Part shown: one piece after another, positions 16,931 through 25,924 of the stretch | Position numbering within the stretch: the first letter of the stretch is position 1 | How the letters are laid out: every line of letters starts with the position of its first letter | Assembly (NCBI GenBank): GCA_016713425.1 | Contig: JADJPE010000005.1 | Location: forward strand, 1,984,001 to 2,048,000 | Direction: 5' to 3' | DNA: 64,000 bases | Origin: Deltaproteobacteria bacterium | Lineage (GTDB): Bacteria > Myxococcota > Kuafuiibacteriia > Kuafuiibacteriales > Kuafuiibacteriaceae | The notes under the pieces: model-generated | The model's database searches: none | The model's input: only the letters and a program-made list of their open reading frames with translations | What the model was told of the DNA's origin: nothing | Translations under genes and position numbers: made by a program

Positions 16931-16962
16931 GGCATACTGGCCCGGCCGCCGGCCGGGGGTGG

Positions 16963-17427
16963 ATGGCGCGGGCGGTTCTTCCCGCAGTTGCGTGGGTCGC
17001 TGTCCTGTCATTCGTTCTCGCGGCCTGCCCTTCCAAGGTTACGCCGGAGGACGCTGTGCGTGCGACGATTCGCCGCGCCATCGATGCGGCCAACGATCGC
17101 GAGGCTTCGAAGGTGTTGGCGGATGCGAGCCCAACCTTCAAGGGGCCGCGCGGCGCCGACACTCGGGAATGCCGGAGAATTTTGCTCGGCTTCTTCCTGC
17201 AGCAGGGATGGATCAGGGTCTTCGAACGCGCGCTGACGGTCGAGGTCGTCGGCGATACGGCCCATGCCACGCTCGATGTCATCATGGCTCAGGGGCAGCC
17301 GGTTGAACGGATCGAAGACATCGTTCCTCGGCAGGCGACGGAGCTCATCTTCTCGTTCGATCTCGTGCTCGAAGGTGGGCACTGGATGTTCGCCCGCGCC
17401 GAATACGAGCGAAAGCACCAACCTTGA
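16963..17427 (+). CDS. Small putative lipoprotein, NTF2/SnoaL-like
   Basis: A 154-residue protein from ATG 16963, where a standard signal peptide starts (MARAVLPAVAWVAVLSFVLA then AC, a lipobox). An in-frame ATG at 16840 with a good Shine-Dalgarno sequence would add a 41-residue repetitive N-terminus, unusual for a signal peptide but possible. The mature part, beginning with a helix (PEDAVRATIRRAIDAANDRE) and followed by strands, resembles small NTF2-like domains. Function unknown. It is convergent with tolC, separated in this strain by the inserted element at 17491-19287. Confidence 0.7.
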   Translation: MARAVLPAVAWVAVLSFVLAACPSKVTPEDAVRATIRRAIDAANDREASKVLADASPTFKGPRGADTRECRRILLGFFLQQGWIRVFERALTVEVVGDTAHATLDVIMAQGQPVERIEDIVPRQATELIFSFDLVLEGGHWMFARAEYERKHQP

Positions 17428-17490
17428 GCGCTGCGCTCAACCATTGGACGCCCGATCAGAGAGGCGTCGCGAACTCGTCAGAGCTGACTA

Positions 17491-17516
17491 GATGTGCTCG
17501 GCTGAGATTTCGAGCC
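17491..17516 (+). repeat. Left terminal inverted repeat of the IS630-like element
   Basis: It begins GATGTGCTCGGC directly after a TA dinucleotide and matches the right end in inverse orientation, perfectly for the first 12 bases and then with scattered mismatches. Confidence 0.8.
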
Positions 17517-17575
17517 GCTCTTGCGCAGACCTCGAGCGCGGATCATGGTGTGGCGATCTCCAGGGAGGGGATCGT

Positions 17576-18578
17576 ATGGGCAAGAGGTCGGGCAGTGTCG
17601 GGGTGACGCCGAAGCAGAGGGCTGTGCTCGAGCCACTTACGCGGGCGAAGGTGGCGCCACAGCGGTTGGTGGAGCGGTGCCGGATCGTGCTGATGTCAGC
17701 CGAGGGCCGAAACAACGAGGAGCAAGCAGACGAGCTGGGCGTGGACCGGCAACGTGTGCGGCGGTGGCGTGTCCGTTGGGTTGGAGCAAGCGCAGCCCTG
17801 GTCGATGCAGAGAATGGAGGCGCGAACGGCAAGGATCTGGAGAAGCTGATCCTCGGCGTGCTTGAGGACAACGAGCGGAGTGGCGCACCGTCGAAGTTTA
17901 CCCCGGAAGAAGTGGCATCGATCATCGCGTTGGCCTGCGAGCCGCCTGCGGAAAGCGGACTTCCGGTCTCGCACTGGACGCCACCGGAGCTGGCGCGCGA
18001 AGCGATGAAGAGGGGATCGTCGAGAGCATCTCACCGAGGCAGGTCGACCGTTTTTTAGCGAGTCGGACCTGCGACCGCACAAGAGTCAGTACTGGCTGAC
18101 TTCGCGGGATAAGCGCGAAGCGCCCGAGCAGCACCAGGCAGACGTCGAGAAGATCTGCGACACGTACCGCGACGCTCCCGAACTCGCGGCCGTGGGTACG
18201 CACGTGGTGAGCACCGACGAGAAGACGGGGATGCAGGCGCTCGAGCGCCTCCACGAAACGAAACCGGTGCGACGCGGCCTCGTCGAACGGGTCGAGTTCG
18301 AGTACATCCGCCACGGCACGTTGTCGTTGATCGCGAACTTCGATGTGGCGACGGGCAAAGTAATCTGTCCGTCGATTGGACCGACTCGCACCGATCCGCG
18401 AGCCTCGTGCGGCTCGTCGCGCGGCGCTGCGGGTTGGAGGAGGCGGCTTCTCAAACGATCCAGCTTCACTTCGATCGACGATCTGCGATCGCGCGTTTTC
18501 CAATTCGTCGAATACTTCAACAGGGTGCTCGCCAAGCCGTTCCGCTGGACCTATACGGGTAGGCCGCTCCAGGCATGA
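17576..18578 (+). pseudogene. Degenerate IS630 family transposase
   Basis: From ATG 17576 the N-terminal helix-turn-helix part is intact (VTPKQRAVLEPL, then ELGVDRQRVRRWRVRW). Near 18013 one base appears lost, because the expected continuation IVESISPRQVDRFL is in another frame. A second shift near 18052 is needed to reach SESDLRPHKSQYWLTSR. The DDE region continues as VVSTDEKTGMQALERL and DVATGKVICPSIGPTRT, then internal deletions leave only a fragment readable as SLVRLVARRCGLEEAAS before the family C-terminus (SFTSIDDLRSRVFQFVEYFN, FRWTYTGRPL). It cannot encode an active transposase. Confidence 0.9.
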
Positions 18579-18681
18579 GATCGGACGCGCATCCGCGGTG
18601 GTCCATCCGCTGCGTTCGACCGGAACGATTTCCGGAGCGAACGTCGTGGACAGAGCCGAGCGGCTTCCGCAGATCATCCGT

Positions 18682-19041
18682 ATGAAGGGAGACAACATCG
18701 CCACGCGACTCGTGGACTTTGGAGCGTCGGTCGTCCGGCTCGTGGCCGCGCTCCCGCAAGATCGCCCTGGCAAGCACATTGCCGATCAGCTTCTTCGCTC
18801 GGCCACGTCGGGCGGGTCCAACTACGAGGAGGCTCGGAGCGCCCAGAGCCGGCGAGACTTCGTGCACAAGGTGAGCCTCGCGGCCAAGGAGATGCGCGAA
18901 TCGGTCTATTGGCTCGGCCTGGTCCAACGCGCGAACCTGGCCCCTCAATACGAGATCCCGCCGTTGCTCCGCGAGGCCGGCGAGCTGGTCGCAATCCTGA
19001 TGAGCTCCGCAAAGACGGCGGGCTCTGACGAATCCCGCTGA
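18682..19041 (+). CDS. Four-helix-bundle protein (23S rRNA IVS-encoded protein family)
   Basis: A 119-residue protein; ATG 18682 is chosen because the family N-terminus with RLVDFGASVVRLVAALP follows. Hallmarks are GKHIADQLLRSATSGGSNYE, EARSAQSRRDFVHKVSLAAK and EMRESVYWLGLVQRANL. The family is known from intervening sequences in 23S rRNA genes and is related to the Avd accessory protein of diversity-generating retroelements, but is mostly found free-standing, with unknown role. The gene is intact although the surrounding transposase is not. A ~190-nt hairpin starts 16 bases after its stop, recalling the hairpin-plus-ORF layout of IVS elements. Confidence 0.88.
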   Translation: MKGDNIATRLVDFGASVVRLVAALPQDRPGKHIADQLLRSATSGGSNYEEARSAQSRRDFVHKVSLAAKEMRESVYWLGLVQRANLAPQYEIPPLLREAGELVAILMSSAKTAGSDESR

Positions 19042-19056
19042 GCACTCATTCCGATG

Positions 19057-19247
19057 CCCGGTTCACATTCACATTCCCCGCTCCGATTGCTGTTCCCCGT
19101 CCCCTGTTCCCAGCTCCCAGCCCCCAGCTCCTCTCCGTTGTCGCCCATCGTCCGGGAGTGATTGGCGTCGCATGAACGGGGACCCGGGAGCAGGGAACCG
19201 GGCATGAGGAACGCGAATCGGAGCGGGGAATGTGAATGTGAACCGGG
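19057..19247. repeat. Long inverted repeat (about 190-nt hairpin) downstream of the four-helix-bundle gene
   Basis: The 32 bases at 19057-19088 are the exact reverse complement of 19216-19247. Pairing continues imperfectly inwards for about 40 more bases per arm through GTTCCC- and GCTCCC-rich sequence, leaving a loop of about 40 bases. RNA from either strand would fold into a very stable stem, a potential RNase III substrate or transcription terminator. Confidence 0.93.
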
Positions 19248-19261
19248 AACAGTGAACGAAG

Positions 19262-19287
19262 GGATCGGCATTTCGGCCGAGCACATC
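19262..19287 (-). repeat. Right terminal inverted repeat of the IS630-like element
   Basis: It ends GCCGAGCACATC directly before TA (19288-19289), the inverse of the left end. It abuts the stop codon of the convergent TolC-family gene. Confidence 0.8.
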
Positions 19288-20645
19288 TAGAGGGTTGCCT
19301 CGTCGATCGGGATCCCAGCTGAGAGTTGGAGGGAGACGCGAGCCGATGCGAGGTCGCTCTCGGCCTGGATCTTCTGAACCTCCGCTACGAAAAGGTCGCG
19401 CTCCGCCTGAATCTGCTCGATCTGGGTTGCCGCCCCCAAACTGTACCGCGTGCGCGCGAATTCGCAGGCTTTCTGAGCCGCACCGACCTGCGCGGTCGCG
19501 GAATCTACGCGTATGATGGCCGCCTTGAGCGACTGCCAATCGGCGTGAATCTGGTCTTTGGCCTGAAGGCGAATCTTCTCGAGGAGCAACGACGCCAGCT
19601 CTGCGCTCGACGATTGGACGTCCATGCCGGCGAAGAGGGGTGCGTCGATGCGCCACGACAGCACGACGCCGAGCGCGTAGGTCGTCGACTGGCCATTGAA
19701 GCTCGTGGCGTTGCTGGCTTGTTCGGTCCCTTGAGCGTTGACTGTCGGAACGAGCGACAAACGAGACGCCGAGGCCATCTTCTCTGCGCCGTCGACGTCG
19801 TGTCGGGCCGCCGCGATGACCGGGAGCTGGTCGACGCGCGCTTCGAGAGTCTCGAGGTTGGCCGGTGGTTCGAGGCTCACCGGTGGCAGGTGAGCATCGT
19901 CGCCGGGGTCGAGACCGGACAAGGTGCTGAGGGAACGGCGCGTGAGCTCAACCAGCCGCGTCGCGTCCGCGATCGTCTGACGGTTGCGTTCGACCTCGGC
20001 TTGGGCTCGCAGTAGGTCGATCTCGGGCACCGTCCCGTTCGCGAACCGCACTTCCTGCAGATCGCGCTGCGCCTCGGCGACTCGGAACGAGCGATTCGAC
20101 GCTTGCCGTACGGCCAGCGCGGCGGCGTACGCGTACCATCCGGTGATGACACCGCGACGCAGTTGGTCGAGGGTGAGTGCGACACGTGCCTCCGCCGCGC
20201 GGGCCGACGAGCGGGCGGCGGACGCGCGGATCCACTTCCCCGTGTCGATCAACGGAAGGTCGATGCGGGCTGCGACGTCGAGCTGATTCTGGGGCGTCAA
20301 CGTAATCGGATCGGGGCCGAACGTGCCCGCGGGAATCTGCGCCTCATATTGGTTGTGCGTCCATCGCGCCTGCACTGAAAGGCTAGGCAAGAGCGCCATC
20401 CATGCTTGCCGAGCTTCGGCGCTCGCGCGCCGATGTTGCTCGACCGTGAGTCTATGCTCGACGTTCACTTCTTCGGCAGAGCGGAGGAGCTCGACGAGCG
20501 CGCGCGGAGGGTGCTCACCGGTGGCGTCCGCTGTGGCCTTGTCGGCTGTTGCGGGTTCCGCCGTGACGGGCGTGGCCATCGCGACCGCCGCAAACAGCGC
20601 GGCGAAGGAAAGAACACGAGGTGTCGCGGGCGATGTCGAGGTCAT
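19287..20645 (-). CDS. TolC family outer-membrane efflux protein
   Basis: A 452-residue protein with a signal peptide (cleavage after about residue 29, TPVTAEPA). The body has the two-fold repeated pattern of long amphipathic helices of TolC proteins, for example AAEARVALTLDQLRRGVITG in the first half and EIDLLRAQAEVERNRQTIAD after it, with similar helices before the C-terminus. It would form the outer-membrane exit duct for the RND pump; its ATG overlaps the pump stop by four bases. The stop codon lies exactly at the junction with the inserted IS630-like element but is unchanged by the insertion. Confidence 0.92.
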   Translation of the reverse strand: MTSTSPATPRVLSFAALFAAVAMATPVTAEPATADKATADATGEHPPRALVELLRSAEEVNVEHRLTVEQHRRASAEARQAWMALLPSLSVQARWTHNQYEAQIPAGTFGPDPITLTPQNQLDVAARIDLPLIDTGKWIRASAARSSARAAEARVALTLDQLRRGVITGWYAYAAALAVRQASNRSFRVAEAQRDLQEVRFANGTVPEIDLLRAQAEVERNRQTIADATRLVELTRRSLSTLSGLDPGDDAHLPPVSLEPPANLETLEARVDQLPVIAAARHDVDGAEKMASASRLSLVPTVNAQGTEQASNATSFNGQSTTYALGVVLSWRIDAPLFAGMDVQSSSAELASLLLEKIRLQAKDQIHADWQSLKAAIIRVDSATAQVGAAQKACEFARTRYSLGAATQIEQIQAERDLFVAEVQKIQAESDLASARVSLQLSAGIPIDEATL

Positions 20646-23600
20646 AGGCTCGATTCCTTGACTGGAACGGGTTCTGTTGAAGCAGGTGGGGGCGCGGGCG
20701 TGAAGCCGAGCTTCTTTCGGACTCGGGCCATGAGCGACCAGGCGCCGGCTGAGATATCATCAAAGAACGAATAGGCTACGGGCACGGCCAGCAGGGTCAA
20801 ACCGAGTGAGAAGAGCTGGCCTCCGACCACTACGCCAGCGGTTGCGCGGTTGTAGCCGGAGCCGACGCCACGTGCGGTGACGAGTGGAATCATTCCTGCG
20901 ACGAAGGCGAAAGTCGTCATCAGGATCGGGCGGAGGCGATCGAGGTTCCCTTTCATGATCGCCTCGAGGCGGAAACCTTTCGTGATGCGGCGCGCTTCCT
21001 TGGCGTCCTTCGCAGCCTCGAGGGCTTCGGTCAGGGCCCGCTTGTGGCGTTCACGGAGCTGGTTCGTGTGATCGATCTGGAGAATGGCGTTCTTCTTGAC
21101 GACACCAAACAGCACGAAGATGCCGAGGAAGCTGTAGATATCGAGGGCTTGCTTGAACAAGACGACCGACAAGATCGCGAAAGGCAACGTGAGCGGGAGC
21201 GACAAGAGAATGGTGACCGGATGGAGCCATGACTCGAACTGCGCAGCCAAGATGAGGTACATGAAGACAAAGGCGGCACCGAGACCAAAGATGAACGAAA
21301 GACCGGTGTCTCTCATCATCTTCGTCTGACCTTGAGGCTTGATCGAGAAGCCCTTGGGTGGATGTGCGGATTGGATCGCCTTGAGCGCTGCTGCGGCAAT
21401 GGCGCTTTCGTCCGCGCCCGGTTTGCCGTTCGCGAGGAAGGTGACTTGGCGCTCGCGCTGAAACCGATCGATGTTGGACGGGCCAGAGCCCGGATGCACT
21501 TGGACGACATCGGCGAGCGAGACTTGGCCGAGCTTACGCGAGGGCACATTGATCAGCATGAGCTGGTCCTCTCGAGACCGATAGGCCTCGCTCGCGCGAA
21601 GTCGGATGTCGTATTGCTCGCCGTTTTCGGCGAACGTGGAGATCTTCTGGCTTGCGACCGCGAACTGAAGGGCGGTCGCGACGTCCGCGACCTGAACCCC
21701 AAGGTCGGCGGCGCGATCGCGGTCGACTGTGATCTCGAGCTCTGGCTTTCCGACGATCAGCGATGAATCCACGTCGACCGCATCGGGAATAGAGCGAATG
21801 GCCTTGAGAATCTGTTCGTTTGCCTTCTGCAAGAAGTCGAGATCGGGTCCGGCCAGCGTGTACTGAATACGCTGTTGAGGTTGGCCACCACCGAATTCAT
21901 TGACGTCGGTGACGTTGACTCGCCAAGACTTCGGGAGATCGGGGAGCACCTTCTGGCGAACCACGTCCTTGAACTCATTCTGCGTGATGGTTCGTTGTTC
22001 AGGCGGCGACATTTTTACGTAGATGCGTGCGAGATTCGGCGTCTTCGCCGGATCATCGCCCACCGTCGTAAGTGTGGCTGCGACCTCCGGAAATTCGCGG
22101 AGCTTTCGCGCAACGCGCTGTCCTACGATTTCGGTCGCCGCGACACTACGTCCCTCGGGAAGGCGAATGACCACCTCGAACTGCGCACGGTCGTCGATGG
22201 GAAGAAATCCCTTGTGGACGATCTTGAGCAACGGCCCCATCGATACGAGGGCGATCACCGAAGACAACACGATCACCCATCGGTGCCTCATCGAGAATCC
22301 GAGGATGATTTCGTAGAATCGGTGGATCGGATGGTAGACGTAGTCCACGAGCCGCTCGAAAGGTCCCTTGGCGTCTTCGCCTGGATGTCGCATCCGGAGG
22401 AGACGGGAAGCGAGCATGGGGGTGAGCGTGAAGCTTACGAAGAGCGAAACCGCGATGGCAAAGCTCATCGTGATGCCGAAACTCGCAAGGAACCGACCGG
22501 GAACGCCGGCGACGAACGCGATCGGCAAGAAAACCGCGATGAGCGAGAGCGTCGTCGCCATAACAGCCGGTCCGATCTCGCGCGTGCCGACGATCGCCGC
22601 TTCTTTCGGATGCATTCCGTGCTCGTCGACGTGCTTGAATATGTTCTCGAGGATGACGATCGCGTCGTCGATGACGATGCCTACTGCGAGCGCGAGCGCC
22701 AGAAGGGTGATCGAGTTGAGCGTGTAGCCGGCGAGCTTCATCATCGCGAACGTTCCGATGATCGAAGTCGGGATCGCGATCGCGGCGATGAATGTGCTCC
22801 GCACATTGCCCAGGAACAGAAGGACGATGATCGCCGCGAAGATCGATCCGAGAATGAGGTGCTCAGTGACCGCGTCGGTCGCGGTTCGAATGACCGCTGA
22901 GCCGTCTCGCTGAATGGTGAGCGAATATGCCTCGGGAAGTTCCTTCTGGATCTCCCCGATTCGAGCTTTGACCGCATCGACGACCGCGACCGTATTCGTT
23001 CCCGACTGCTTGCGGATCGTGAGGACGACTGTTCGATCGTCGTTCCACATGGCCGATGTCGTGAGGTCTTCGAGCCCGTCGGTCACGTCGGCGACTTCGC
23101 TCAATCGAACGGCTCGCCCGTCGACGTCCTTGACGACGATGTCTCTCAGCTCGTCGATGGAGCGGACGCGGCCCGCCACCCGGAGCGTGAGGTAGTCGCG
23201 GCTCGTGTCGAGGCGCCCTCCCGGGAGCGTCATGTTTTGCGCGGCCACCGCACGTGCGACTTCGACCGGGGAGAGCGAAAGCGCTTTGAGCTTCACCGGA
23301 TCGACGGCGACCTCGATCTGCCTCTTTCGGCCTCCGAGAACGAGAACCTGACCTACACCGCTCACGGATTCGAGGCGTCGGCGTACGACGCGGTCGGCGA
23401 GGTCTGTGATTTCGCGGAGGCCGGGGTCCTTCTCTCTTCGCACCGATGAGCTGGATGAGGAGGACTCTGATGCTGATGCTGCGGGTCGTGCCCTAGGCGA
23501 GGCAGACGAGGCGTTGAGCGCGACGTAAAGAATGGGCTGGGCGTCGGGGTCGAACTTCTGGACCACCGGCGGATCCACACCCTCGGGCAGCTCGGGCAGA

Positions 23601-23947
23601 ATGCCGTTGATCTTCTGCTGAACTTCCTGAGCGGCGATGTCGGTGTTCTTTTCGAGCAGAAACTGAACGATGACCTGCGAAAGGCCTTCGCTCGAAATGC
23701 TTCGGAGTTCATCGATCCCGCTGATGGTGTTGACGGCGCCTTCGATCTTATCGGTGATCTCCCGTTCGACGTCTTCCGGCGAACTCCCCGGAAGCGAAGT
23801 GAGCACGATAACCACCGGCACATCGACCTTGGGAAACTGGTCGACGCCGAGTCGGGTATAGAAGATCGTCCCGACGACAAGGATTACAAGCGAAAGAACC
23901 GATGCGAGCACCGGTCGACGAACACAGATTTCGGCAAGCCACTGCAT
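20642..23947 (-). CDS. RND family multidrug efflux transporter (HAE1/AcrB-like)
   Basis: A 1,101-residue inner-membrane proton-driven pump with 12 predicted helices and two large periplasmic loops. It starts with the family N-terminus (AEICVRRPVLASVLSLVILV) and has the proton-relay pair of Asp in AVGIVIDDAIVILENIFKHV. Also typical are SLPGSSPEDVEREITDKIEG and the C-terminal FAFVAGMIPLVTARGVGSGY. A Ser/Arg-rich insertion near residue 150-175 (SSASPRARPAASASESSSS) is unusual for the periplasmic porter domain. It is the third gene of the tetR-MFP-RND-TolC operon; substrate is unknown. Confidence 0.96.
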   Translation of the reverse strand: MQWLAEICVRRPVLASVLSLVILVVGTIFYTRLGVDQFPKVDVPVVIVLTSLPGSSPEDVEREITDKIEGAVNTISGIDELRSISSEGLSQVIVQFLLEKNTDIAAQEVQQKINGILPELPEGVDPPVVQKFDPDAQPILYVALNASSASPRARPAASASESSSSSSSVRREKDPGLREITDLADRVVRRRLESVSGVGQVLVLGGRKRQIEVAVDPVKLKALSLSPVEVARAVAAQNMTLPGGRLDTSRDYLTLRVAGRVRSIDELRDIVVKDVDGRAVRLSEVADVTDGLEDLTTSAMWNDDRTVVLTIRKQSGTNTVAVVDAVKARIGEIQKELPEAYSLTIQRDGSAVIRTATDAVTEHLILGSIFAAIIVLLFLGNVRSTFIAAIAIPTSIIGTFAMMKLAGYTLNSITLLALALAVGIVIDDAIVILENIFKHVDEHGMHPKEAAIVGTREIGPAVMATTLSLIAVFLPIAFVAGVPGRFLASFGITMSFAIAVSLFVSFTLTPMLASRLLRMRHPGEDAKGPFERLVDYVYHPIHRFYEIILGFSMRHRWVIVLSSVIALVSMGPLLKIVHKGFLPIDDRAQFEVVIRLPEGRSVAATEIVGQRVARKLREFPEVAATLTTVGDDPAKTPNLARIYVKMSPPEQRTITQNEFKDVVRQKVLPDLPKSWRVNVTDVNEFGGGQPQQRIQYTLAGPDLDFLQKANEQILKAIRSIPDAVDVDSSLIVGKPELEITVDRDRAADLGVQVADVATALQFAVASQKISTFAENGEQYDIRLRASEAYRSREDQLMLINVPSRKLGQVSLADVVQVHPGSGPSNIDRFQRERQVTFLANGKPGADESAIAAAALKAIQSAHPPKGFSIKPQGQTKMMRDTGLSFIFGLGAAFVFMYLILAAQFESWLHPVTILLSLPLTLPFAILSVVLFKQALDIYSFLGIFVLFGVVKKNAILQIDHTNQLRERHKRALTEALEAAKDAKEARRITKGFRLEAIMKGNLDRLRPILMTTFAFVAGMIPLVTARGVGSGYNRATAGVVVGGQLFSLGLTLLAVPVAYSFFDDISAGAWSLMARVRKKLGFTPAPPPASTEPVPVKESSL

Positions 23948-24019
23948 GAAATGAATTCCTCAGTCTCGATCTCGTGCCTCAAAGCATCAAAAGATTCGAA
24001 GGCTCAAAAGCTCAAAAGC

Positions 24020-25282
24020 TCAGAGGCTGGTGATGGGGCTCCCGTCGCGAAGCTCGACCGGCGGATTGAGGATGACGCGGTCGCTGGCGTCGACCGAGTC
24101 GAGGACCGCAACTTGGCCCTGGTCTTCGACCCCCGTCTGGACGACGACTTCGTAGGCCTCGTTGTCCCGCGCAAGAAAGACTCGGCGGACTGTTCCGTCG
24201 ACTTTGATCGCCGACCTCGGTACGGTGAGCTGAGACTCTCGTCCGAGCTCGAGGAGCACCGTCGCAAACATCCCAGGCATGAGGGTACGGTCAGGATTCT
24301 TGGCGATGGCCTCGATGATGAGATCGCGGGTCGCCGGTCGTAGAGCTGGACTGACGTAGCGAACGATCGCGGGCGTAGTCCGGGTGGGATAGGCGCTCAC
24401 GTGGATGTCCAAGCTTTGACCCTGTCTTATCTGACCCACGGCTACCTCGGGCACGCTGATGCTTATCCGGACTTGGTCGATCGCGTAAATCGCTGCGATT
24501 CGAGAGCTCGGCAGCACATACTCGCCGACGTTCACGAAGCGATCCCCAATCGTTCCGGACATCGGCGCTCTGATGGCCGTGTCGCGCGCGAGCTTTCGCG
24601 CGAGTTCGGCTTGAGCACGGGCCGCGTCGGATGAGTAGAGAAGCTGCGAGCATGCCGTTTTCTGACGCTCATACTCGGACTTAGCGAGCGCGCCTTCGCG
24701 AAACAGCGCATCGGCGCGTGCGCAATCTTGTCGAGCGAGATCGACCTGGCTCGCGGCCGAGAGGGACTGGGCGCGGGCGGCTTCCGCTTGCAGGCCAGCC
24801 GCCTTTGGATCGACCAAGGCGAGGATATCGCCTCGCTTGACCTCGTCGCCTCGCTCCACGCGCGTCTCGGTGATGCGCCCGCTGACGTTGGCTGCAACTT
24901 CCGATGAGCGATCGGCGAGGATGCTCCCCGTGAGCGTGAGATACCGGGGCATTGCTCGCCTGGACACCGGTGCGGTTTCGACTTTGATGGGGGCGGCGGC
25001 CTTCGTGGCGGCCTTCGCCGTGGCCACCCCCGAACTTGACGCCGAAGTGGCCTCGGACGGTGCAAGCTCAGCTGAAGCCGCGGATGCCTGCCGGTCATCG
25101 GATGCCGTGGCGTGACACCCGATCAGTAGGCTGCCCGCCAGCAGGCTGCTCCTCAAGAAGCGGCCCCGCATCCTAGATGGGTCAACGAGGGCGTTGGCCA
25201 CGCCCTCCAGCTGCGACGCCCATGTCGTCCTCGAAAGCGGGGCCCTGCGCGTGGTTGGTTTGGCGTTCGGCGAAGCCATCAT
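24020..25282 (-). CDS. RND efflux periplasmic adaptor (membrane-fusion protein), lipoprotein
   Basis: A 420-residue protein. The start at 25282 is chosen because AAAGGA lies nine bases upstream and the ATG comes five bases after the tetR stop; the longer frame to 25624 overlaps tetR and is rejected. The alternative ATG at 25171 would remove a 37-residue basic leader and start right at the signal peptide (LLAGSLLIGC lipobox). Adaptor domains follow: a lipoyl-type half motif (EVAANVSGRITETRVERGDE), an alpha-hairpin, GTIGDRFVNVGEYV, and beta-barrel and membrane-proximal domains. It links the RND pump to TolC. Confidence 0.93.
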   Translation of the reverse strand: MMASPNAKPTTRRAPLSRTTWASQLEGVANALVDPSRMRGRFLRSSLLAGSLLIGCHATASDDRQASAASAELAPSEATSASSSGVATAKAATKAAAPIKVETAPVSRRAMPRYLTLTGSILADRSSEVAANVSGRITETRVERGDEVKRGDILALVDPKAAGLQAEAARAQSLSAASQVDLARQDCARADALFREGALAKSEYERQKTACSQLLYSSDAARAQAELARKLARDTAIRAPMSGTIGDRFVNVGEYVLPSSRIAAIYAIDQVRISISVPEVAVGQIRQGQSLDIHVSAYPTRTTPAIVRYVSPALRPATRDLIIEAIAKNPDRTLMPGMFATVLLELGRESQLTVPRSAIKVDGTVRRVFLARDNEAYEVVVQTGVEDQGQVAVLDSVDASDRVILNPPVELRDGSPITSL

Positions 25283-25287
25283 GCTGT

Positions 25288-25917
25288 TTATCCTTTCCCG
25301 GTCCGCCTCTTTGGAGGCCGGCGTTTCACCGAGGATGAAGAGCTTTCGAGTGCGCGCGCGAAGAGCTCTGCGAGCTCGGTCGCGTAACGTGCCTGGGAGG
25401 CGGCAGACCACGGTTTCCTCCGCAGGTAGGCGGCGAGGAGGCGCGTCGTTACGGCACCGACGATCGCCGTGCCGGTCGTCGAAGGTGAGCTCGCGCGATC
25501 TATGAGGCCCCGGTCGCGCATAGCCTCCAGCCAGCGAGTGGCTCCGTCGACGGCGGGCAGGAGCAGGGGCCTCTTTTCGCAGAGTTCCTCGGCGAGCCCG
25601 CAGCTTCGCAATGCGATCGCACAAGGAAGCGCGGCTCGGAAATAATCGGACAATCGCGTAATGAGCTGCCCAAGCTGCACGATCACACGATCGTCGGTCA
25701 AAGGGTGCGAGAATACGCGCTGAAGGCCTTCTTCGTCGGGCTGGAGCGCTTTGAGGAAGAGATTCTGTCGCGTCCCAAAGCGCTTGAGGAGCGCGGGCCC
25801 AGTGACGCCAAGCTGTTCAGCGACGAGATCTAACGAGACCATCGGCCCGTGCTCGATGACGGCGGAGCGCATCGTAGACAAGATCTCCGCATCGCTGATT
25901 TTCTGAGGGCGAGCCAT
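25288..25917 (-). CDS. TetR family transcriptional regulator of the efflux operon
   Basis: A 209-residue protein with an N-terminal helix-turn-helix (DLVAEQLGVTGPALLKRFGT, residues ~28-48) and a helical ligand-binding domain. It is the first gene of the efflux operon, and a 34-bp palindrome overlaps its likely promoter just upstream of the ATG. This is the standard layout for an autoregulated repressor of efflux genes, relieved by pump substrates. Confidence 0.92.
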   Translation of the reverse strand: MARPQKISDAEILSTMRSAVIEHGPMVSLDLVAEQLGVTGPALLKRFGTRQNLFLKALQPDEEGLQRVFSHPLTDDRVIVQLGQLITRLSDYFRAALPCAIALRSCGLAEELCEKRPLLLPAVDGATRWLEAMRDRGLIDRASSPSTTGTAIVGAVTTRLLAAYLRRKPWSAASQARYATELAELFARALESSSSSVKRRPPKRRTGKG

Positions 25918-25924
25918 GGTACTT

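Larger units (their letters stand above)
17491..19287 (+). mobile_element. IS630-like element with TA target duplication, carrying a four-helix-bundle gene
   Basis: CTAGATGTGCTCGGC at 17488-17502 recurs in inverse orientation at 19276-19290, and the similarity continues imperfectly to about 26-29 bases. Each repeat is bounded by TA (17489-17490 and 19288-19289), the target duplicated by IS630/Tc1-type transposases, and the element contains an IS630-type transposase remnant. Length is 1,797 bp, about 600 bp more than a usual IS630. The excess lies after the transposase and holds a four-helix-bundle gene and a long hairpin. The TolC stop TAG is formed by the target TA plus the first base of the inverted repeat, and the empty site would read TAG there too. 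Confidence 0.8.

Noticed and set aside
16815..17285. N-terminal extension of the methyltransferase frame
   Set aside because: It runs opposite the lipoprotein gene and reads the 18-bp repeats as Pro/Ser/Leu/Cys/Arg-rich sequence. The real start is probably 16814 or 16706.
19287..20645. Truncation of TolC by the inserted element
   Set aside because: Reconstruction of the empty TA site gives the same TAG stop, and the protein length (452) is normal for the family.
25283..25624. N-terminal extension of the adaptor-protein frame
   Set aside because: It overlaps the tetR gene in another frame. A ribosome-binding site and a start directly after the tetR stop explain the real start.
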